A DNA stretch of 64,000 bases from Brevibacillus brevis. GTDB lineage: Bacteria; Bacillota; Bacilli; Brevibacillales; Brevibacillaceae. A program made the position numbers and the translations under genes. The DNA is taken from positions 1,127,501-1,191,500 of the forward strand of contig NZ_CP041767.1 in assembly GCF_022026395.1 (NCBI RefSeq), read 5' to 3'. The notes under the pieces are model-generated. The model worked only from the letters and a program-made list of their open reading frames with translations. It searched no databases and was not told the origin of the DNA. Positions 8,337-17,439 of the stretch are shown here, piece after piece (the stretch's first letter is position 1; each line of letters begins with the position of its first letter).

Positions 8337-9062
8337 ATGACTGTGAATACCATCCTGTTTGATTTGGACGGTACATTATTAGAGATGCAGACAGAACCCT
8401 TTGTCAAAAGTTACTTGGTTGAAGTAGGTCGTCATGTCGGAGATAAGTACGATACCGAAAAGCTGTTGGCGCTGGTTTGGGATGCGACCAAAGCAATGAT
8501 CATGAACCAAGAGCCTGACAAGACGAATGAGCAAGTTTTTATCGAACATTTTACGGAACATAGTGAGTGGGATCGGGAGGAAATATGGCCACTGTTTGAT
8601 TCGTTTTATCGGGATGTGTTTCCGACACTTTCTCACCTGACGTATCCTTCGCCATGGGCAAAGCAGATTGTTGCTGCCGCCAAAGAGCAAGGGTTTCGGG
8701 TTGCAGTAGCGACGAATCCGGTTTTCCCGCGGGATGCCATTCACCATCGCCTCGCTTGGATCGGGATGTCCCCGGATGATTTCGAGCTGGTCACTGTCTA
8801 CGAGGAATCGCATTTCACGAAGCCGAATCCTGGTTATTACAAGGAGATTTGCCAAAAGCTTGGGGTTGAGCCGACAGACTGTATCATGGTCGGGAATCAC
8901 ATGCAGGAGGACATGGTCGCATCCAAGTTGGGAATGAAAACGTTTCTGGTAACCAATTGGATGGAAGACCGTGGTGAGCCTCAGTATCAGGTCGATCAGC
9001 GGGGATCATTAGAAGAGCTGTTTACGGCGATTTCTGAAAAAAGCGGTGTGTTTGCAGGTTAA
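8337..9062 (+). CDS. HAD-superfamily hydrolase
   Basis: 241 aa. Motif I FDLDGTL has nucleophile Asp9 and Asp11; motif II is ATNP; the Lys of motif III is in HFTKPNPGYY; motif IV is MVGNHMQEDM. A helical cap lies between motifs I and II, so it is a C1-cap phosphatase of unknown substrate. Probably cotranscribed with trmL. Confidence 0.9.
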   Translation: MTVNTILFDLDGTLLEMQTEPFVKSYLVEVGRHVGDKYDTEKLLALVWDATKAMIMNQEPDKTNEQVFIEHFTEHSEWDREEIWPLFDSFYRDVFPTLSHLTYPSPWAKQIVAAAKEQGFRVAVATNPVFPRDAIHHRLAWIGMSPDDFELVTVYEESHFTKPNPGYYKEICQKLGVEPTDCIMVGNHMQEDMVASKLGMKTFLVTNWMEDRGEPQYQVDQRGSLEELFTAISEKSGVFAG

Positions 9063-9089
9063 GAAATGACTATGAAAGTATAAGCGAGA

Positions 9090-9132
9090 AGCAGGTTGTC
9101 CGTCTGAAAAAATGGCCAAGCCTGCTTTTTCA
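9090..9132 (+). terminator. terminator after the HAD gene
   Basis: agcagg pairs with cctgct across a long internal segment, followed by five T. Confidence 0.65.
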
Positions 9133-9207
9133 CATACTTATCCCAAAATCATCAGGTAGGCTAGGTGTGTACGACTACGGTTTACATCATAAAGGAGGAA
9201 ATCTTGC

Positions 9208-9780
9208 ATGAAAAAACTTGTTTCGTCTCTGGTAATGGCTACCTTGCTGTTTAGTGGTATCTCTGTTGTGGCTGCTGCGGATACAGCAGCGGATTCTACA
9301 GTTACGCACTCGAAAGCGGAGAAAAAGGAAGAAAACAGAGCAAAGCTGAACGCGAAGGCTGCCAAGTGGGGCGTCGAAACCACGGATCAAACAAATAAGG
9401 AAGTAAAAGCAGCGATTCAAGAAGCAAAAGCAGCAAAGAAGGCAGAAAACGCTGAGAAAAAAGCAGCAAAAAAAGCGGCAAAAGAAGCGAAGAAGCAAGA
9501 ACGACTCGCCAAGCTAAACGATAAGGCTGTAAAGCTGGGCGTTGACACAGCAGGTAAAACAGCGAAAGAAGTAAAAGCGGCTATAAAAGAAGCAAAAGTA
9601 GCAAAAAAAGCAGAAAACGCTGAGAAAAAGGCAGCAAAACAAGTGAAGAAGCAAGAACAGCTCGCGAACCTGAAAGAAAAGGCTGCCAAGTGGGGCGTCG
9701 ACACAGCAGGCAAGAGTGCAAAAGAAATCAAGGCAGAAATCGAAGCGAAGAAAGCAGAAAAGAAAGAGAATAAAAAATAA
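9208..9780 (+). CDS. secreted Lys/Ala-rich repeat protein
   Basis: 190 aa. A signal peptide covers about residues 1-23 (MKKLVSSLVMATLLFSGISV, cleavage after VAA or AAA). The mature part is almost all Lys, Ala and Glu, predicted helical. A ~30-residue module occurs three times (LNAKAAKWGVETT, LNDKAVKLGVDTAGK, LKEKAAKWGVDTAGK), each followed by KEVKAAI or KEIKAEI and a KKAENAEKKAAK spacer. Function unknown; a wall-associated or polyanion-binding role is a guess. Start has AAAGGAGG upstream. Confidence 0.8.
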   Translation: MKKLVSSLVMATLLFSGISVVAAADTAADSTVTHSKAEKKEENRAKLNAKAAKWGVETTDQTNKEVKAAIQEAKAAKKAENAEKKAAKKAAKEAKKQERLAKLNDKAVKLGVDTAGKTAKEVKAAIKEAKVAKKAENAEKKAAKQVKKQEQLANLKEKAAKWGVDTAGKSAKEIKAEIEAKKAEKKENKK

Positions 9781-9795
9781 CAAGAAAACAAAAAA

Positions 9796-9828
9796 AGCAG
9801 GTTGCCACAGTAGGCGGCCTGCTTTTTT
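9796..9828 (+). terminator. terminator after the Lys/Ala-rich gene
   Basis: agcaggttgcc pairs with ggcggcctgct, then six T. Very similar arms occur in the terminator at 9090. Confidence 0.85.
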
Positions 9829-9841
9829 CCCTGGATGATTC

Positions 9842-9934
9842 TTACATGTTCCAGGTTTTGTCCTCGTTGTAGCCAGCTGTCAGAATGAAAAACAGAAAAG
9901 CTCCGAAGACCAATGCCACGATAAATGTACCCAC
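9842..9934 (-). CDS. small single-span membrane protein (30 aa)
   Basis: A 30-codon frame that starts with GTG at 9934 and has AAAGGAG eight bases upstream. The product is one hydrophobic helix (VALVFGAFLFFILTAG) with an acidic/aromatic tail YNEDKTWNM. The exact Shine-Dalgarno site and clean helix argue it is real. No family recognised. It reads toward the convergent terminator at 9796. Confidence 0.6.
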   Translation of the reverse strand: MGTFIVALVFGAFLFFILTAGYNEDKTWNM

Positions 9935-10018
9935 GTTTGACAGCTCCTTTCGTAAACAAACTACTCCCATTATAGCGTAGCCTGCCCACTTTGCAAACGA
10001 ATTAAAGCTGTTGCGCCC

Positions 10019-10219
10019 TTACGTAAGTGACAATTTTCGATGATCATTCACGAGTTTCAAGAAGGCACTAATCGCAATGGGCACACTCAGTATTTCTCCT
10101 GTATCAAGTTCCATTCCTGTCACTGCTTGGTAAATAAATACCGAAAGAATCACCAAGGTTGCGATGCCGGTCAAATAAAGTCCTTTTTTCACTTGAATGC
10201 GTTCTGTTTGGATGTCCAT
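10019..10219 (-). CDS. small two-span membrane protein
   Basis: 66 aa with two likely membrane helices (about residues 13-33 and 42-56) and a basic tail. The ATG has GGAGG eight bases upstream. No family recognised. It lies in tandem with the 30-aa membrane protein downstream. Confidence 0.65.
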   Translation of the reverse strand: MDIQTERIQVKKGLYLTGIATLVILSVFIYQAVTGMELDTGEILSVPIAISAFLKLVNDHRKLSLT

Positions 10220-10579
10220 ATTCGTTCCTCCCGCTATTTTTAAGCCAATCCGTATTGGCTTTCCGTGTATGTTGCTTATGATTGTATTTTACAGGGGAGT
10301 AGGGATTACAAACCATCGAATCAGCTTACAGCTACGCTCGTTAAACCTTACAATTCCGTAATCTTCCAAGCCATAAAAAAGCAGTCTGCCTTAATTTTTA
10401 TGGGAAGATTGCTGAAACTTGTGCTGATGTCGCGCATACACATATGTAAAGGCTGTAAGAGCCTGTTGGCAACCGGAGAAAACGGCTTGCACGTGAATGC
10501 GTGACCGCAGGCGGACATATACATGAGAGTACATTGTCGTTGGGAAGAGAGAGGGGCTTAAGAGGGAGGAGTGTCGAAC
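10220..10579. other. intergenic region before prkA
   Basis: 360 bases without a credible gene. It holds a small hairpin (agccaat/attggct, 10243-10260) and a long inverted repeat at 10361-10409. No sigma-A promoter is obvious close to prkA. Known prkA homologues are driven by sporulation sigma factors, which I cannot assign here. Confidence 0.5.
10361..10409. repeat. inverted repeat upstream of prkA
   Basis: Left arm atcttcc-aag-ccataaaaa and right arm tttttatgg-gaagat pair over 15 bp, with a bulge on the left side and a 15-base loop. Could be a terminator for leftward transcription or an operator. Confidence 0.5.
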
Positions 10580-12478
10580 ATGGACATTTTAAAACGGATC
10601 GCTGAGCACCGGGCCCGCGAAGAAAACTTGATGTGGAGAGGAACATTCGCCGAATATTTGGAATTGGTACGTAAAAATCCGCAAATTGCCCAGACTGCGC
10701 ACTCACGCGTCTACAACATGATTAAAAGTGCGGGGGTTGAAGAGAACGAGGACGGTTCACGTTCGTATCAATTTTTTAGTCGCGAAATTTTCGGATTGGA
10801 CCGTTCAGTAGAGCGCCTAGTGGAGGAATATTTCCACTCGGCTGCACGGCGTCTGGATGTCCGCAAGCGCATCTTGCTCTTGATGGGACCTGTCAGTGGC
10901 GGTAAGTCTACGCTCGTGACGATGCTCAAGCGAGGACTGGAAGAGTATTCACGGACGGAAGCCGGAGCGATCTATGCACTTGATGGTTGCCCCATGCACG
11001 AAGAACCACTTCATCTCATCCCGCACGAGCTGCGTCCAGAGGTAGAAGAAGAGCTGGGAATCAAGATTGAAGGAGAACTGACGCCCTATAACCGGATGAG
11101 GTTGGAGACCGAATATGGAGGGTGCATTGAGGATTTCCCTGTTCGTCGGATTTTGTTTTCCGAAGCCAATCGGGTGGGGATCGGTACATTTAGCCCTTCC
11201 GATCCAAAGTCACAGGATATTGCTGATTTGACGGGGAGCATCGACTTCTCGACGATTACGAAGTACGGCTCTGAGTCCGATCCCCGTGCTTATCGATTTG
11301 ATGGTGAGCTGAACAAAGCCAATCGTGGATTGATGGAGTTTCAGGAAATGTTGAAATGCGACGAGAAATTTTTGTGGCATCTCCTGTCGCTGACACAGGA
11401 AGGAAACTTCAAGGCAGGTCGTTTTGCCCTCATTTCTGCAGATGAGCTGATTGTTGCGCATACGAACGAATCGGAGTACAAGGCTTTTATTTCAAATAAG
11501 AAAAATGAGGCACTGCAATCTCGGATTATCGTCATGCCGATGCCGTATAATCTGCGTGTCAGTGACGAAGAAAAAATATACGCGAAATTAATCAAGCAAT
11601 CCGACTTGGGGCATGTGCATATTTCACCGCATGCGCTCCGGTCAGCAGCAGTCTTTTCCATTATGACCCGCCTGAAGGAATCGAAAAAGCAAGGGGCCGA
11701 TCTGCTGAAAAAGATGCGGTTATATGATGGTGAATCGGTGGAAGGCTTCAAGGGAGCCGATCTGGAAGAGCTGCGTAACGAGCATGCCGATGAAGGAATG
11801 TCCGGTATTGATCCGCGGTATGTCATCAACCGTATCTCCAGTGCACTGATCCGACGCGACACGGAGTGCATCAATGCGCTTGATATTCTTCGGGCGCTAA
11901 AAGAAGGCTTTGACCAGCATCCGTCCATCACCAAGGAGCAGCGGGAGAGGTATATGAACTTTATCTCTATCGCGCGTAAGGAATACGACGAGCTGGCGAA
12001 AAAAGAGGTGCAGAAGGCGTTTGTCTACAGCTACGAAGAGTCGGCAAAAACGCTCATGGATAACTATTTGGACAATGTGGAAGCTTATTGCAACATGAAC
12101 AAAATCCGTGACCCCGTTACAGGTGAGGAGATGGATCCAGATGAGCGCCTGATGCGTTCCATCGAGGAGCAAATCGGCATCTCGGAAAATGCCAAGCGGG
12201 CCTTCCGTGAAGAAATTCTCATCCGTATCTCGGCCTACGCGCGTAAAGGGAAGCGTTTTGACTACAGCACGCATGACCGTCTGCGGGAAGCTATCGAGAA
12301 GAAGCTGTTTGCTGATCTGAAGGATGTCGTCAAGATTACGACCTCGAATAAAACACCGGATGAGCATCAGCTCAAGAAAATTAATGAGGTTACCAAGCGT
12401 CTTATCGAAGAGCATCAATATTGCCCGGTTTGCGCAAATGAGCTGCTGCGCTACGTGGGAAGCCTGTTGAACAGATGA
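10580..12478 (+). CDS. prkA: PrkA family serine protein kinase/AAA+ protein
   Basis: 632 aa, the usual PrkA length (631 in B. subtilis). The N-terminal AAA+ region carries Walker A GPVSGGKSTL and the C-terminal PrkA domain follows. In Bacillus it acts during sporulation in the mother cell; reported activities include a kinase and a Lon-like protease. ATG 10580 has AGGGAGGA at the right distance; the in-frame GTG at 10571 sits directly on that site. yhbH follows 70 bases later, the standard partner. Confidence 0.96.
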   Translation: MDILKRIAEHRAREENLMWRGTFAEYLELVRKNPQIAQTAHSRVYNMIKSAGVEENEDGSRSYQFFSREIFGLDRSVERLVEEYFHSAARRLDVRKRILLLMGPVSGGKSTLVTMLKRGLEEYSRTEAGAIYALDGCPMHEEPLHLIPHELRPEVEEELGIKIEGELTPYNRMRLETEYGGCIEDFPVRRILFSEANRVGIGTFSPSDPKSQDIADLTGSIDFSTITKYGSESDPRAYRFDGELNKANRGLMEFQEMLKCDEKFLWHLLSLTQEGNFKAGRFALISADELIVAHTNESEYKAFISNKKNEALQSRIIVMPMPYNLRVSDEEKIYAKLIKQSDLGHVHISPHALRSAAVFSIMTRLKESKKQGADLLKKMRLYDGESVEGFKGADLEELRNEHADEGMSGIDPRYVINRISSALIRRDTECINALDILRALKEGFDQHPSITKEQRERYMNFISIARKEYDELAKKEVQKAFVYSYEESAKTLMDNYLDNVEAYCNMNKIRDPVTGEEMDPDERLMRSIEEQIGISENAKRAFREEILIRISAYARKGKRFDYSTHDRLREAIEKKLFADLKDVVKITTSNKTPDEHQLKKINEVTKRLIEEHQYCPVCANELLRYVGSLLNR

Positions 12479-12548
12479 CAGAACGTTGGCGACATAAGGG
12501 GCACGTCATATTCGGCGCAGATTGCGCCAGTTGCTAGGAGGAGACGGC

Positions 12549-13706
12549 ATGAAAGATGAATCATCGTTCATTGTCTCCCGGGAAGACTGGTCGCTGCACC
12601 GCAAAGGGTACCAGGACCAAAATCGACACCAGGAAAAAGTGAAAGAAGCGATCAAAAAAAATCTGCCCGATCTCGTCAGCGAAGAAAACATCATCATGTC
12701 GAATGGTCGGGAAGTCATTAAGATCCCTATTCGCTCCCTGGATGAATACCGATTGCGTTTTAACTTCCAAAAGGGAAAACATGGCGGTCAAGGTAAAGGA
12801 AACAGTAAAGTAGGCGATGTCGTAGCCCGTGACGGCGATCCGGCGCAAGGGCCAGGAAAAGGTCAGGGAGCGGGTGATCAGCCAGGTGTAGACTACTACG
12901 AGGCTGAAATCAGCGTAGAAGAATTGCAGGAGATGCTTTTCGCCGAGCTGGAGCTGCCGAACCTTCAACAAAAAGACGAGGAACAAATCGTCGTGGAAGA
13001 GACGCGGTTCAATGATGTCAGGAAAAAAGGCTTGATGGGCAACATTGACAAAAAACGCACGCTGATCGCGGCCATCCGCCGAAATGCGCTGGCAGGCTAC
13101 AGTGATATGGAGCTGGGGATCACCGATGATGACCTGCGCTTCAAGACGTGGGAAGAGATCATCAAGCCTCATTCCAATGCTGTCATTATTGCGATGATGG
13201 ATACATCTGGATCGATGGGTGTGTTTGAAAAGTATATCGCCCGCAGCTTTTTCTTCTGGATGGTACGTTTTCTGCGTACCAAGTACGAAAAAGTCGAGAT
13301 CGTCTTCATTGCCCATCATACGGATGCGAAGGAGGTAACGGAGGACACCTTTTTCTCGAAAGGGGAAAGCGGGGGGACGATCTGCTCCTCTGCTTACAAA
13401 AAAGCGTTGGAGATCATCGATAGCCGTTACCCAACTTCGCAGTACAATATTTACCCGTTCCATTTTTCCGATGGCGACAATCTCACATCTGACAATGAGC
13501 GTTGCGTAAAGCTGGTGAAAGAGCTCATGGAGAGATGCAATATGTTTGGCTATGGTGAGGTCAATCAGTATAATAGGCACAGCACCCTTATGTCAGCGTA
13601 TCGCCACATCAAAGAGCCGAAATTCATGCATTGTGTCATTCGGGAAAAGGGCGAGGTATACAAGGCGTTGCGTACTTTCTTTGGCAAGAAAGAGGCTGTG
13701 AAGTAA
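12549..13706 (+). CDS. yhbH: sporulation protein YhbH
   Basis: 385 aa. A von Willebrand A-like region holds the MIDAS-type MMDTSGSMG at about residue 218. The N-terminal part has a Gly/Lys/Gln-rich linker ([10 protein letters not shown]). YhbH is paired with PrkA and usually with SpoVR in spore formers; no spoVR is found here. ATG 12549 has taggagg eight bases upstream; a start at 12522 lacks one. Confidence 0.95.
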   Translation: MKDESSFIVSREDWSLHRKGYQDQNRHQEKVKEAIKKNLPDLVSEENIIMSNGREVIKIPIRSLDEYRLRFNFQKGKHGGQGKGNSKVGDVVARDGDPAQGPGKGQGAGDQPGVDYYEAEISVEELQEMLFAELELPNLQQKDEEQIVVEETRFNDVRKKGLMGNIDKKRTLIAAIRRNALAGYSDMELGITDDDLRFKTWEEIIKPHSNAVIIAMMDTSGSMGVFEKYIARSFFFWMVRFLRTKYEKVEIVFIAHHTDAKEVTEDTFFSKGESGGTICSSAYKKALEIIDSRYPTSQYNIYPFHFSDGDNLTSDNERCVKLVKELMERCNMFGYGEVNQYNRHSTLMSAYRHIKEPKFMHCVIREKGEVYKALRTFFGKKEAVK

Positions 13707-13716
13707 TCTTTAAAAG

Positions 13717-13742
13717 CAACCGGGCGAGAAATCGTCCGGTTG
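13717..13742 (+). terminator. hairpin after yhbH
   Basis: An 11-bp stem (caaccgg-gcga / tcgt-ccggttg) closed by a GAAA tetraloop. The tail is only weakly T-rich, so it may act as an mRNA end stabiliser as much as a terminator. Confidence 0.6.
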
Positions 13743-13799
13743 ACTTATATTTGTTAGTGTTTGCATGAGCCACATGAACATAATGTGAGGGGTGTTACT

Positions 13800-14087
13800 A
13801 TGTATCCACAAAAGCATCGGATGCGCAACACGGGAGCCTTCACTTTCTTGGCGTACTTTACATTGGGCGCAGGTGTGCTGCTATTTTCCATCGGTTTATA
13901 CAATGCATCAGGTCTTCAGCTGCACGAAAAGGGGTATTATATCGCGTGCATGCTTCTGGTAGCAGTTGGATCGATTTTGACGCAAAAAGTAGTGAGAGAT
14001 AATGCAGAGGATCGAGCGATTATTGAGGAGCAGGAAAGAGAATTTAACTTGAAGGTATCAAAAGCGGAGAAAGACACGCCGAAATAG
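13800..14087 (+). CDS. YiaA/YiaB two-helix membrane protein
   Basis: 95 aa with two hydrophobic helices (about residues 12-35 and 45-64) and a charged C-terminal tail. The helix pair with its NTGAFTFLAYFTLG start resembles the yiaA/B two-helix domain. Role unknown. ATG 13800 follows gaggggtg. Confidence 0.7.
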   Translation: MYPQKHRMRNTGAFTFLAYFTLGAGVLLFSIGLYNASGLQLHEKGYYIACMLLVAVGSILTQKVVRDNAEDRAIIEEQEREFNLKVSKAEKDTPK

Positions 14088-14121
14088 CCTGGTTACATAT
14101 GGACGAATGGTAGATAAAGGA

Positions 14122-14189
14122 AACCCATGATTGATTCTTTGTCAAATGAATTCACAACGGTTCATTGAGCAAGGGATCAATCATGGGTT
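14122..14189. repeat. long hairpin between convergent genes
   Basis: A perfect 14-bp arm (aacccatgattgat / atcaatcatgggtt) continues inward with tctttg/caaggg and caaatgaa/ttcattg, giving ~27 bp of near-continuous pairing. It lies between the yiaAB-type gene and the GMC oxidoreductase gene that converge here. No long T tail. Confidence 0.75.
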
Positions 14190-14258
14190 ATTTGTAAGGA
14201 AGCGGTAGAACCTCGGGAATTGTAACGGTCAGACTACTACAACATAGGATGGAGTAAA

Positions 14259-15992
14259 TTAATCATCATCGTCGTCACAATCATCGCCTCGATGTTTTTC
14301 CGCTTCTTCGCGAATAATCCGGGCCGCATTCAAACCGATCATCTGTGCCGCCGTGGAAGTGTTGCCGTCAGGTAAAATAGGGGAGATGGATAGATCAGCG
14401 ACTTTGAGATTTTTCGTGTCAAATACATTCAGGTACCCATCCACAACACCTTCGGAAATGCTTTTCCCCATTTTACATTGCCCACCATAGTGAGCGAAAA
14501 TGCTGCAAGATGCTCTCACATAATCAGCGAGCAAGCTTCGTTTTTCTGCTTCATCCGGTACTTGGAATAGGGGCTCGGGAGGATATACTACTTTGTAAAT
14601 GCCCTCTGGATCGAGTTCACGAGCCTTCGTAATCACTTTGAACATTTCGATATATTGGTCTACCAAAAAGTTTAGGTCATCAGGATTTTCAAAGACATTG
14701 AATCTAATCGATGGATAGGCTTCCGGATCACTATGTGCAACCGTAATCGAACCTTTACTTTTGGGGTTCAAGTCTGCTAGGCCAATACTCATGATATTGC
14801 TTTCCTTTGTGGGAACAAATTGCCAACCATTGATAAGGACGTCTTGAACAGGGATAAAGAACGGTACGGGAAGACCTAATATTTGCAGGCGGCGACTCGG
14901 TCCGTTTTCTTTTTTAAATGCACCAAGTGCCACAGGCTGATCAGGGTCAGCAGCAAATACTGGAAGGAGTCGGTCTGTTTTTACCTCGATGCCCATGCCA
15001 ATACTGTATTGCGACTGAAGATTGTGACCGACATTTGGACTCTCTACCAATGTTGCTATCCCTGCTTGAGCTAAATCCGTCGTTCTGCCAATCCCTGATC
15101 GTTGCAGGATAACCGAGGAGTAGGTACCGGCAGAGACAATAATTCCTTTTTTCGCATAAGCGATTTGTGTCACGCCGTTTCGAACGAATTCGACCCCAAC
15201 GGCAGTCTGCACGTTCTTTTTTGATGCAAAGAGAATTTTATTTACGGTTGTTTTTCCGAAAATGACTAACTTTCTGCCTCCAATCCCGAACTCATCTGGC
15301 TGGAATTCATTGCCCTGTGTCACGATTTGGTTATTTAAATACCCGGCTCTCGTGGAGGAACGAATAAACTTCCCATCTACTTCTTGTTGAATATACTGTG
15401 ATTGATAGAAGGTACAGTCTCGGATACCTGTATTGTAATCTTCCACGATGGGGATACCCAAAACCTGAGAGGTTGCTTCAGCCAAAGTTTGGATAAGCCC
15501 ACTATTCGGAATCAGTTGCTGCCTGACAAAAATAGGGCCTTTTTTACCGCGTTCTTTTGGGCTTTGTGTATCTCCCGTATAGGTTTCGTTTTTTTTGAAT
15601 AGGGAGCGGAGATGATCGTAGCCCCACTGATCTCCGACGAGTTTTGCCCACTGATCATATAGCTGGCGGCTTCCGCGGACAGCATACATAAAATTATGTT
15701 CGGAGCTTCCACCAATTACTCTCCCACTCCATAGCGGAAGCTGGCGTCCAATTGCTTGTTCGATTTTCGAGACAGCAATGAAGGATAGTTTGTTATCATC
15801 TGCCATATTCACTGCTGCCTCTAGAGAAGCGCTTGGGTTCGGCATATTTGTACCTGCTTCCAGAACAAGTACAGAAGTCTTCTTGTCATCTGTCAATTCC
15901 TTGGCGATTACTCCTCCGGCAGTTCCGGCGCCAATCACGATATAATCGTACTTTTCACTTGCTGGGCTTGAACTTTGTCCCAATTGTTGCAC
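14259..15992 (-). CDS. GMC-family FAD-dependent oxidoreductase
   Basis: 577 aa. N-terminal Rossmann motif YIVIGAGTAGGVIAKEL binds FAD, followed by the GMC signature near WSGRVIGGSSEHNFM. The C-terminal part has HYGGQCKMG (catalytic His) and PDGNTSTAAQMIG (Asn/His position). It probably oxidises an alcohol or sugar; substrate unknown. No signal peptide. The C-terminus ends in an odd acidic tail, DDCDDDDD. The start is uncertain: GTG 15992 sits directly on aaggaa; TTG 15983 has better spacing. Confidence 0.85.
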   Translation of the reverse strand: MQQLGQSSSPASEKYDYIVIGAGTAGGVIAKELTDDKKTSVLVLEAGTNMPNPSASLEAAVNMADDNKLSFIAVSKIEQAIGRQLPLWSGRVIGGSSEHNFMYAVRGSRQLYDQWAKLVGDQWGYDHLRSLFKKNETYTGDTQSPKERGKKGPIFVRQQLIPNSGLIQTLAEATSQVLGIPIVEDYNTGIRDCTFYQSQYIQQEVDGKFIRSSTRAGYLNNQIVTQGNEFQPDEFGIGGRKLVIFGKTTVNKILFASKKNVQTAVGVEFVRNGVTQIAYAKKGIIVSAGTYSSVILQRSGIGRTTDLAQAGIATLVESPNVGHNLQSQYSIGMGIEVKTDRLLPVFAADPDQPVALGAFKKENGPSRRLQILGLPVPFFIPVQDVLINGWQFVPTKESNIMSIGLADLNPKSKGSITVAHSDPEAYPSIRFNVFENPDDLNFLVDQYIEMFKVITKARELDPEGIYKVVYPPEPLFQVPDEAEKRSLLADYVRASCSIFAHYGGQCKMGKSISEGVVDGYLNVFDTKNLKVADLSISPILPDGNTSTAAQMIGLNAARIIREEAEKHRGDDCDDDDD

Positions 15993-16264
15993 TTCCTTTT
16001 TTCATAATTTCCTAGCATTTTCAATCTATTCATGCCGGAATGCGGGGGTTCCAGCAGCAAATCAGGCAAAATCATTATTTGCAATCTTTTGTGTGAATGG
16101 CATAGGAAGATAGGAAGTAGAATGGGGTTAGCCGATTTGCATAATATTCACGTTTGCGGCGACAAACTTGATCTCTTTCAAAATTCTCACTTTCACTCCG
16201 CTAAAATTCGCCCCAGATGCGCCTAAAGGAGGTAAGGCTGGGGAAACCAATGTATCATAAAATA

Positions 16265-16295
16265 AAACCGTCACGGTCATGCCCTGACGGTTTTT
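16265..16295 (-). terminator. terminator of the alpha/beta hydrolase gene
   Basis: aaaccgtca pairs with tgacggttt. On the minus strand a T-rich tail (ttttattttat) follows. The stem overlaps the stop codon. Confidence 0.75.
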
Positions 16296-17326
16296 CGAAT
16301 GAGCTCGATAAACTCCTCTGCTTTCTCGATGTGTGGAGCGTGCCCCACATTTTCCATGACAATCTCCTGATAAGAACCACCAGCGCTCTGATATTGTTCA
16401 AGCACGTCACGAATTTGGGAGACCATCGGCTGCGGGGGATATTCGTCTTCCCCCGGCCATCCGGGGACATAGCCAAGCTTGCCCAGCGTACCGAAATCAG
16501 CCAGCGACTGATCCGAGACAATGGCATCATCCGCACCGCGAATCCATAAAATCGGACACTTCGGCTCCATCTGGACAATACCGGACAAATTTACGTATTT
16601 GGGAGAAATCGCATTCGTAATCCCTGTCGTTCCGGGAGCAACACCGGGCCAATCGTTTACGTATTCAAAGGCACCGGGGTAAAAGTCCTCTCCTATTCTC
16701 GTAGAGAGTATTGAGTTCACATAACGGTCTTCCTGCTCTGGGCCAACTTGGAATGGGGGCTTGAAATAAAGCTGATTCATGACATTGCGAGGACTGGAGG
16801 GAGATTCATTGCCTATATCTTTGGCTGCAATCCTTTTGACCAGCTCAGAGTTGGCGGCTCCCCCACCCGAGCCTGAGAAACTGCTGTAGCAAGGGGTACC
16901 AGCTATATCTTTGGTTCCACCAAAGCCGTAAGGGGACATGGGGGCGATGAGAATCAGAGAGCGGACTTCCTGCGGGTGATCGATGGCAAACTGCATCGCG
17001 ATCCCGCCACCCAACGACCAGCCGGCAAGATGGATGGGCGTTGGCAAGTCCAATGCCCGAATAAACGAATGAAGGTCATCCGACCAGTCTCGCAAACCGC
17101 GTGTCGCATCAATGGGCAATGCTTCACTTGCTCCATAGCCACGCATATCAGGTGCATACAGACGGTACTCGTCACATAGAGCCGCGATGGTATCATCCCA
17201 GAACAGGTTGGCTGATGCATTGCCGTGAATGAGGAGAAGCGGTTCTCCTTCCGGTACGCCTGCTGTCAGGTAGGAAACGAGCAATCGATCGGTCTGAATC
17301 GTTTTGGTTTCGATTCTTGCATCCAT
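16277..17326 (-). CDS. alpha/beta-hydrolase
   Basis: 349 aa. The nucleophile elbow is GWSLGGG (Ser), the oxyanion loop is LLIHGNASANLFW, the acid is probably in IRGADDAIVSD and the His in NVGHAPHIEK. This is a typical epoxide-hydrolase/lipase-like fold with a lid of ~80 residues after strand 6; substrate unknown. ATG 17326 has AAAGGAGG 10 bases upstream. Confidence 0.88.
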   Translation of the reverse strand: MDARIETKTIQTDRLLVSYLTAGVPEGEPLLLIHGNASANLFWDDTIAALCDEYRLYAPDMRGYGASEALPIDATRGLRDWSDDLHSFIRALDLPTPIHLAGWSLGGGIAMQFAIDHPQEVRSLILIAPMSPYGFGGTKDIAGTPCYSSFSGSGGGAANSELVKRIAAKDIGNESPSSPRNVMNQLYFKPPFQVGPEQEDRYVNSILSTRIGEDFYPGAFEYVNDWPGVAPGTTGITNAISPKYVNLSGIVQMEPKCPILWIRGADDAIVSDQSLADFGTLGKLGYVPGWPGEDEYPPQPMVSQIRDVLEQYQSAGGSYQEIVMENVGHAPHIEKAEEFIELIRKTVRA

Positions 17327-17401
17327 CAATGATGTGCCTCCTTTCAAAGTAAAAATATCAGAATATTTCTATTATATGCCTGTTCGGTTACAAAATGAGA
17401 A

Positions 17402-17431
17402 AAGAAAACAACCGCCAGTGAAAGGCGGTTG
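17402..17431 (-). terminator. terminator of the chemoreceptor operon
   Basis: caaccgcc pairs with ggcggttg; on the minus strand it is followed by ttttctttt. Confidence 0.85.
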
Positions 17432-17439
17432 CAGGAAGA

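Noticed and set aside
9417..9989. 190-codon minus-strand frame opposite the Lys/Ala-rich gene
   Set aside because: Complement of Lys/Ala repeats; Phe/Ala-rich product, no ribosome site.
10265..10504. 79-codon plus-strand frame upstream of prkA
   Set aside because: No ribosome site, unusual composition, and it crosses an inverted repeat; not a gene.
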